Shown one piece after another: positions 57,731 through 64,000 of a stretch of DNA of 64,000 nt. A program made the position numbers and the translations under genes. The DNA is from Cyathus striatus. Taxonomy: Eukaryota > Basidiomycota > Agaricomycetes > Agaricales > Nidulariaceae. The first letter of the stretch is position 1, and each line of letters opens with the position of its first letter. Location: NCBI GenBank assembly GCA_025738555.1, contig JAOVFP010000006.1, positions 2,170,001 to 2,234,000 of the forward strand, written 5' to 3'. The notes beneath the pieces were generated by a model. It saw only the letters and a program-made list of their open reading frames with translations, was not told the origin of the DNA and searched no databases.

Positions 57731-57934
57731 AGAATTTTCGATATTCACTGTTCCAATCTGTAGCATGTTCCTGCTAAGTTCAAATTAATACTTACGTGTG
57801 GTGTCCATTAGACACATTTTAGTACTTATATAAGTCTTGTGAATAGTACAAGGTTAATCTACAAAGACTTGACAAAGTCAGAAAGAAAAGAAATCCGCAA
57901 AAATTGTGATATACCCAGCGTGAATAAAAGTACC

Positions 57935-57967
57935 GGCGCTATAGCCAAGTGGTTACGGCGACAGATT
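57935..57967 (+). repeat. 33-bp tRNA-like 5' half (copy 2)
   Basis: Identical over 33 bp to 43215-43247. The following sequence diverges, with a weak B-box-like GTCTTCGAAAGTC about 30 bp on. It lies 205 bp after the secreted-protein gene. Confidence 0.6.
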
Positions 57968-58244
57968 AGAATTTAGAACTAGTCTTCGAAAGTCTACTTA
58001 TGGGGAAACGCGACGATTATCAAGAGGCTCAAAAGGTCACCTACTGGAAAATAGTACCTGAAGTACTGCCTCATATTATCGGAATCTCGATGATGGGAGC
58101 GGAACCCTTCATGATTCATGAATCATGCTAATCCGGTTCTTTACCCTGATAATAACGCGGGTAACCTATTTGCGCTCACGGAGTTGGGATGTAAGTTTCG
58201 AGTAAGAACAATAAATAGTGAGACTGGCACACGCACATCATGAG

Positions 58245-58345
58245 TTGAATGTGTAGCCTGACAACCCGGAGGAGGGTATGACCATCTTTTTCTTCCTCCG
58301 ACTTGTTCGCCGCCATTTCCCTTTTGGGGGCTCCGTAGGATTTCT
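58245..58345 (-). pseudogene. Fragment of eIF4G middle domain
   Basis: The minus-strand frame reads AANKSEEEKDGHTLLRVVRL, closely matching AWANKSEGEKDGRTLIQVIRL in the MIF4G gene at 60.4-62 kb. Only this helix pair is recognisable; frame and homology fade on both sides. A short decayed duplicate. Confidence 0.55.
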
Positions 58346-58399
58346 TGCCTCCGCTCCTTAGCCTCAATGACAACAAAGCCCGTCAAAGTCAAACGGAGT

Positions 58400-59484
58400 C
58401 ACGTGGTTATTACCATAGGAAACTGGCGTCGATTCCTGAGACAATCCACGAGTGGATAATCTTGGTACGAGACTAATCCCTCCCTTCCCTTTCATTCCCT
58501 CCCCCTCTCATCCCTCCCCCTCCTGTCATCTTTCTCTCTCCTCCTTCCTTTTACTTTCCTCCTCACTGAATACTGCCGTTGAATATCTGCAGAGAGGGCG
58601 AAGCTCGAAGCCACATCCTCAAGCATAAGTTGGACTTGGGTCAACACGGAGTCCAACCCCACAGCTGCATGCTACCAACCCCCACCACCGTGTAGCTTGG
58701 CCTAATCGAGGTTAAGGCTGGTAAATTTTATGTCAAAGTAAGTATCTGATCTGGTCTATGTGTCGCCATGCTCTCACTCCTCAGTTTCGAGCGCATATAT
58801 GCAGTGATTCTTGGTCTATACTGCAGTGTGGGGGCGATAGGTATGTTTTTCCCTTTCAATTCATCTACTTTACACACTCCTAACATGTTTTTATGTAGTA
58901 TATAGCATGTATCGCCATACATTCTCACGTCTGCTGCTTTTTTTCCCCTGCCCACCCTTGTCTGCTCTTCTCCTTTACGTGCGCTTTTTCGCGTCTTCGC
59001 GTGCTTTCACTTCTATCCTTCCTCTCCCACTGTTCCCTTTCCCTTCTTATCCTCTTGCGTTTTCTTTTCCTTTTTTTTTCATTCTCATTTTGAACCTTCG
59101 CTGACTTGCCTCGTATGCGCAGGTGATCCAGAAACACGGGCGACAACGAACCTCGAAGCGGACATACATGGTCCGCGGACGAGGTCGGGATAGATGGAGT
59201 GGCCTTGGCATGGGCGGAGTTAGGCCGTGATTGTGCTGGGGAGTTTAGGTTTGTGCTCAATATGTCTTTTTTGTTTCTTTCAGCGAACGTAAATGGGGGC
59301 TACAGGAGGATCCAGATCCAGATGCCACCCAAAATGCAGAGAGGCTCACCCACATGTCCGGCCACTTTTCGACAATGACACCTTTCAGCTTGTCGTCGCC
59401 CCTGTCCCGAGCGAACACAGCACATAGCTTTTTTCGTTTTATCCGTCCCTCAGCCACCTCCTCCTCTCACTACCTCCTCGGATC
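58400..59484. other. Region between eIF4G fragment and desaturase relic
   Basis: C/T-rich stretches and short frames; it probably includes unrecognisable upstream parts of the desaturase relic. No feature supported. Confidence 0.4.
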
Positions 59485-59826
59485 TTGTACCTGCTGGCTT
59501 GTCTCGGTGCTGGAGCCATTGAAGGCTCCATTAAGTAATGGAGTTGTGGTTACCACGCCCACCAGAGATATACCGACACCAGGCTCGACCTCTACAACGC
59601 CAACCGTGGCGTTTTCTACTCTTACATTGGCTAGATGCTTTTCAAGCCCGACGGTGTTGCCGATATGAGCGATCTCCCGAAGAATCCCGTTGTCATATTT
59701 TGCATGGGCTTTATCCTACCTATCATCCCATGGCTTCTTTAGGGTGATGCTCGCAGTGGCTACATTTATTCCGGTGTCCTGCGCCTTTGCTTCGTCCATC
59801 ACGCTACCTTTTGCATCCGCTCATAA
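59485..59826 (+). pseudogene. Delta-9 fatty-acid desaturase (Ole1-like) relic
   Basis: One frame, interrupted by stops, reads CLGAGAIEGSIK-stop-WSCGYHAHQRYTDTRLD, then YNANRGVFYSYIG-stop-MLFKP, then GVADMSDLPKNPVV, a hydrophobic MGFILPIIPWLL-stop and SGYIYSGVLRLCFVHHATF. These are successive blocks of the membrane-bound stearoyl-CoA desaturase around the second histidine box, which is here altered (HAHQR for HRAHH). The N-terminal half with the first His box, the third His box and the cytochrome b5 domain are missing. At least three stops: long dead. Confidence 0.7.
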
Positions 59827-59989
59827 TCGCCCCTATTCTGAAACTGTCCGAAGTCTTCGTTTCAGTCTCGCGAAAGGTGCCCGTTGGCCTGTGGACTTGT
59901 GCAGCCAGAGTAAGTTGGAGAACCGAGCCATTTTTGGACCCCTTTCCATTCTTATGTTGTACACCGTCGGTACCTGTGTCCGCTAACTC

Positions 59990-60368
59990 ATGTATTTTAT
60001 TTGTCCTAATAAATATTAGTTTTAGTTACTTTGGTTGACTTAAATAATATGAATATTATGAAATGTAATTGAGATTTACATTCTGCCGAAGCTTGTCTTA
60101 TGTTGGTCTTATGTACTATTGCTATGTCAAAATCCATTGCAAGGCCCTTGCAATGTACAAAAAATATTGCAATTGATTGCATTGCCTTGTGGCCTTTGTA
60201 TTGGTGGCAATTATTTCAACCCATTATAATCTTAGCAAGTGTGTGCAATACTTGCAATTATTGGGGACCTTACAAGAAAAGTGTCCCTTGTGATGTCCGT
60301 AAAATTATTTAACTCAATGTAATACATTTTGATGGATTATATTACATTCTATTTACTTTTATTACACT
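59990..60368. other. AT-rich spacer with TTACATTNTATTTACTTTTA repeats
   Basis: Includes short imperfect tandem copies of ATTACACTCTATTTACTTTT near 60335-60390; otherwise nothing recognised. Confidence 0.4.
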
Positions 60369-62068
60369 CTATTTACTTTTATTACATTTTGTATCTCTTG
60401 CAAGCCGCGCGCTTTTTTTCCGATGACCTAAGGTCGAGGAATGCACGCATATGACATCGCCAAAAGGCGAAATATCACCAGCCTTGGGAAGGAGATAGCG
60501 AGCCGAGCTTCCAGAAAAAGTATTGCATGCAATCCACTTGTGCTCTCGAAGTTCGATCACATCCTTCAACAATCATCGTTTGGTGAGTATGCGTTGGGAT
60601 GGTTGGCGGAAGGCCACCGAGAAAACATACCTGCAACATGATTTTCATATGCGGCCCAAGTTGGTTACTCTTGGATAACTCTTTCATCCGCGAGAAATAG
60701 ATATCCATATGCGCTTTGGCTTTAGGACTGTCCAGAATTTGACCAACGGTAGTGAGGAGCTTGCACAGGCTCTCAATTTCTTCCTCCTCGGGATTCTCGA
60801 CATTACCAAGGAGCTTCTTCACACACTCGTGCATAATCCTCTCAGTGAGCATCTGGAGCTTGAACAATTCACCGATAAATCTTATAAGACCGAGACCTCG
60901 GCGTCTTGCTCTCTGGGACACGACATCCTCATCTGGGGGCAATATATCACAGCCCTCACCTATCATCCTGCTTGCCTCGTTGATGACTTTGACAGTGTCA
61001 TCCTCTGGTACATTCGCAGTAACGGAAGAACTACCAATCTTCATGTTCAGCTTCCAACCACGCTCGAAGTCCTCTTGACAGCGATTAAGCAAGTATTTCC
61101 TGAAGAGCTGGCCACCGGCGATGGGCTTTCCCTCGTTATTCCTTATGCTTTCATCCTGCACCTTAGAACTGATTTGTTCCATCATTTTCCTGCATAATCT
61201 TGCAAACATCTCGGATGTGGCTTCATTTAATATCGCCATCTCAAACGTAAGCCTGATAACCTGAATGAGGGTACGTCCATCCTTTTCCCCCTCCGACTTG
61301 TTTGCCCAGGCAATAAGCTGGTCTGAGGTGAAGTCGAAGTTTCGTATGGTCAATCTGTTCAGGAGCGCCCTGACCTTTCTATCAACCATTTCGGGCGAAT
61401 GCGCCGCCCCCGAAAGCCGTGGTTCGGCGACCTTTTTCATACAATCAGAAGTTATAAGCGACATCACAATCAAAACTCACTTCTTCACGAAGCCTAGGTA
61501 TAGTGTTGCTTTTACGGTCCTTGTCGTCTATACTGTTCACTTTTGGACTGACATTCTCCGCGAGCTTCCTACACAACCGTGTGCATATTCCAGTAACCTC
61601 ATCATTAGCCTTCTCCATTACAAGGATTGTAACCTGGTGGAGGGTATATGCACCCCCCGACTTGTTCACCCAGGCAATAATCTCGTCGGAGACAGGGTCA
61701 AAGTTCCCCATATCCATGGTATCAAGAAGAGCCTCGATTTTACGCTTGGTTGCATAGGCAATGATTTGTTGGGAGACAGAGTCGAAGTTCGCCAAGTTCA
61801 GCTCGTTCATAAGCGCCTTGACCTTATCGTACGAATCAATATCAGTCAAATGTATATCTGTACGCGCGAATTTGAGAGTGGATAGTGAACAGGGGTCAGT
61901 CAAGTTGAAAAGGGCGCGGAGGCAAGTGTTACGAAGGAATAGAAACATGTTGAACGTACGTCGCTTCGCGACGCACGTTAAAGTATGGAAAGCCTTACTC
62001 GCAGCCATTCGCCACGCCGTACGATACCTTATTTGCTTCCAATAGCTAGTGCAAATAGAAAACAACAT
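60369..62068 (-). CDS. MIF4G-domain protein (eIF4G-derived) with duplicated N-terminal helices
   Basis: Three exons (62068-61481, 61431-60631, 60563-60369; introns 49 and 67 bp, all phase 0) give 527 aa without internal stops. Exon 2 is a nearly complete eIF4G middle domain: VDRKVRALLNRLTIRNFD, GEKDGRTLIQVIRLTFE, GKPIAGGQLFRKYLLNRCQE, RRRGLGLIRFIGELFKLQML, HECVKKLLGNVENPEEEE, with DVIELREHKW opening exon 3. Exon 1 carries two further partial copies of the first helices: VKALMNELNLANFDSVSQQI, and KIEALLDTMDMGNFDPVSDE with TRLCRKLAENVSPKV. Full-length eIF4G features (PABP and eIF4E sites, MA3 domain) are absent. MIF4G binds eIF4A and RNA; this short protein might titrate eIF4A. The start is uncertain because the first 40 codons cross a palindromic repeat. 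Confidence 0.65.
61953..61979. repeat. 27-bp palindromic repeat (copy 1)
   Basis: AACGTACGTCGC, TTC, GCGACGCACGTT: a hairpin-forming palindrome with a 3-base loop. It recurs 118 bp away and overlaps the N-terminal coding part of the MIF4G gene. Confidence 0.7.
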
Positions 62069-62070
62069 GT

Positions 62071-62097
62071 AACGTACGTCGCTTCGCGACGCATGTT
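62071..62097. repeat. 27-bp palindromic repeat (copy 2)
   Basis: Same as 61953-61979 with one difference; here the symmetry extends outward (ACATGT.. and ..ATGT). The pair may be ends of a small element or two copies of a dispersed palindrome. Confidence 0.7.
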
Positions 62098-62719
62098 ATG
62101 TAAAGGGCAAGCTTGACGAATCCTATTTTTTCGTTATTTCCTTTTTATATGCAATGATAAATTAACTTGTTAGATACTTCGAACTCTGGAATTGCTGACT
62201 GGATTGGCTTGGGATCGGAAAATTTAAAGTAAAATTTTTTGTTAGGAGACAGAAACCTTTTAATTGATTGCCTGTGCATTATTTATTCTACCTTCGTTTT
62301 AAAAACCCTTGCTTCAATTCTAATTATACTATCTTCATTAGAATATCCTTTACCTTTGATTTACTACTGGGCTGTACATTGTTTCCACAGTTATACATTC
62401 ATTCCAATAAGTCTCACTTCATTCTAATAATCTTACTGTGGTAAAATCAAGGGTAAATTTATGGGTAAATGCTGCTTATATGGTGTAGCAGTTGCCTAGC
62501 AAGTATCCAAATAGCATTTTTGAAGTGGTTGTGGAAAACTACAAGAAAACAAGTTTCTGGGAATGTGTGTAATTTGTGTGAGGTTTGATACCAATTGATA
62601 CAATAACATTTTGTGCTCCATGCACGGTGCGCAACAACTCCGAAGAGATGCCAAAGCCAGAGCTGACTAGGCTCGAATCTGCCCAACAGGCCGGAACAGA
62701 TAATAGGTCAAGACATCCT
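62098..62719. other. AT-rich intergenic region
   Basis: Nothing recognised apart from the body of the tRNA-like repeat, which reads leftward from 62752; a B-box-like GATTCGAGCC occurs in it near 62667-62676 on the minus strand. Confidence 0.4.
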
Positions 62720-62752
62720 AATCTGTCGCCGTAACCACTTGGCTATAGCGCC
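62720..62752 (-). repeat. 33-bp tRNA-like 5' half (copy 3)
   Basis: Exact inverted copy of 43215-43247. Downstream on the minus strand a weak B-box and possible ACAGAT/ATCTGT anticodon-stem pairing follow; the 3' acceptor strand is missing. Confidence 0.6.
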
Positions 62753-62870
62753 TACAATATTGAAGCGCCTACTAGGTGTCTCTGGCGCCCTTCATGCAGG
62801 ACTGCATTCATTATGGCACGGAGTGGCAATACATGATTTCTTTATCTATGATCTATTTCACTGGCATGGA

Positions 62871-64000
62871 TCATGCTACTTTACATATGATTCTGCTAAT
62901 TGCAGTCCCCATTGTACGGAAAACCTGTTCGACTTTCCATCCCGATTCCTTCATCAATGCGTCAAATTCCGCTAAAGTTCTCTCTTGTCCATTTACGGTA
63001 GAGTACATGATAAAATCTGTCCGATATACATTCGGATTGGCCTCTCCCAAGTTCGCCAGTAAAGGTTTAGGGGCCGGTGGAATGCTGAAACCATGCGTTT
63101 CCACACCAGGCATGTCATCGGCGGGACACGCATAAGGAATAAGTTGATCAACGATGATAAGCCGAGCATTGGCAGATGCACAGTTACGGAGATGAGTTAG
63201 AATCTTAACGCAATCCGCATGTGGCCAATCATGCAATATGAACCGCAGGAAAAATGCCGCTGCCCGAGAAGAAGATGCGGGTTGAGGTTCAAAAAAGTTT
63301 TGTTCTAAACACATGTTAGAACATTCGCGGTTGGGAAGAGCAAACTCGGAGTTACATACCTTGCAGTTTCACGCGGCCAGTGCTTATCATTTCTTTCCGC
63401 TCAAGATCCTCAGACCAGAACTAGCATATAATAGGTTAGTACTCTTTAGTAAACATTAATATTTAAACAGGTGGTCATACTGGTATGGTGTTGTCAAGAA
63501 TTGTTTGGGTTCGGTCCTGAACTATAAATGAGAGATGTGGTGCATTTCGTGCAAGCTCAAAGGTGATTGCTCCACTGCCGCCGCCGACGTCAATAACAAT
63601 GCCTCCCGCTGGTACAGACGATAGATCTAAACCTGTAGAAAGATATATTTCAGCGATAAGACAACTTCAGATTAGTTTAACTCACCGTCGGTATTAGAAT
63701 TAGGTGGTTGTATGTTTGTCCTGCCATGCATATAACTTTGAAACCTTTCTACGTATCCCGGACGCTTTTCTTGATAATCCCACATATTTCCGTCTCGAAA
63801 GCAGCTTTGAAAGCGGTATCCACGCCAGTAATGTTTATGAACGTGTCTGACATAAACGCTGCTGCCTTAAAGTTCAAATCGACTCTGAGCGGTAAAACAT
63901 AAGTACGTGGCTCTCGTATAAGATCTTAAATATTGATACTCACGCCGTATCAACGAAGGCCGCAATTCCATTCGTGCCCTTATACTTTTCTCCATGCACT
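62871..64000 (-). CDS. O-methyltransferase, COMT-like family (partial, 5' end outside window)
   Basis: Exons (minus): 64000-63944, 63884-63686, 63632-63481, 63420-63360, 63304-62871, with introns of 53-60 bp. The SAM-binding motif is IVIDVGGGSGAITFELA; the catalytic His lies in RFILHDWPHADC, followed by LIIVDQLIP and the C-terminal RTLAEFDALMKESGW. This is the layout of class-I plant/fungal O-methyltransferases that methylate phenolic hydroxyls with S-adenosylmethionine, commonly in secondary metabolism. In exon 63884-63686 the frame runs through ITGVDTAFKAAFETE, but the continuation MWDYQEKRPGYVERF is in the next frame, so one base appears to be missing near 63783-63790. The N-terminal dimerisation domain is only partly inside the window. 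Confidence 0.8.

Noticed and set aside
1..64000. CRISPR arrays, bacterial operons or a bacterial replicon
   Set aside because: Repeats are irregular or transposon-derived, and genes have spliceosomal introns; nothing prokaryotic was seen.

Overview
The window looks like nuclear DNA of a basidiomycete fungus, most likely an Agaricomycete. Genes are cut by many 49-71 bp GT..AG introns, the recognisable proteins are eukaryotic and fungal (RPN9, a Tay1-type telobox Myb protein, an SHPRH/Irc20-type helicase, UCH peptidases, a histone H3 variant, a MIF4G protein), and a chromodomain-bearing Ty3/Gypsy element is present. No species can be named from the sequence alone.

Layout. 0-11 kb is repeat-dominated: a hAT-transposase remnant, motif-rich AT DNA, a degenerate minisatellite, a 647-bp near-perfect palindrome, and a non-autonomous hAT element (8-bp TSD) that was itself hit by a MULE-like element with 234-bp terminal inverted repeats (9-bp TSD). 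11.1-19.2 kb holds two convergent multi-exon genes: a His-rich protein with a recurring HHxHHxIQP motif and the SHPRH/Irc20-type helicase/RING protein. 20-29 kb holds a C-rich minisatellite, two ~0.6-kb direct repeats, a decayed mitochondrial carrier gene, a small intact unknown gene and a decayed PAS-domain protein. 29.3-44.2 kb is the gene-rich core: a two-repeat unknown protein, RPN9 (one missing base and a 2.14-kb last intron), the telobox Myb gene, two UCH paralogues flanking an H3 variant, and a GNAT acetyltransferase.

45.3-53.5 kb is a full-length Ty3/Gypsy chromovirus with 766-bp LTRs and a 5-bp TSD. It is inactivated by mutations that are mostly G:C to A:T. Between its integrase and 3' LTR, on the opposite strand, lies a two-exon gene whose spliced product carries a textbook Zn2Cys6 cysteine pattern; this is the most unusual object in the window. 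Beyond it come an APH/AIM9-like pseudogene with two in-frame stops, a TA-flanked MITE, a secreted DUF5648-like protein, relics of a delta-9 desaturase and of eIF4G, a MIF4G-domain gene with duplicated N-terminal helices, and the 3' part of an O-methyltransferase gene running off the window edge.

Two themes recur. One is the number of decayed or partly duplicated copies of housekeeping genes (oxodicarboxylate carrier, PAS/Rim15-like kinase, desaturase, eIF4G, AIM9). The other is a pair of UCH paralogues that each lost a different catalytic residue. Exon limits were placed by eye from splice consensus and reading frame; all family assignments come from motif recognition, not from a search.
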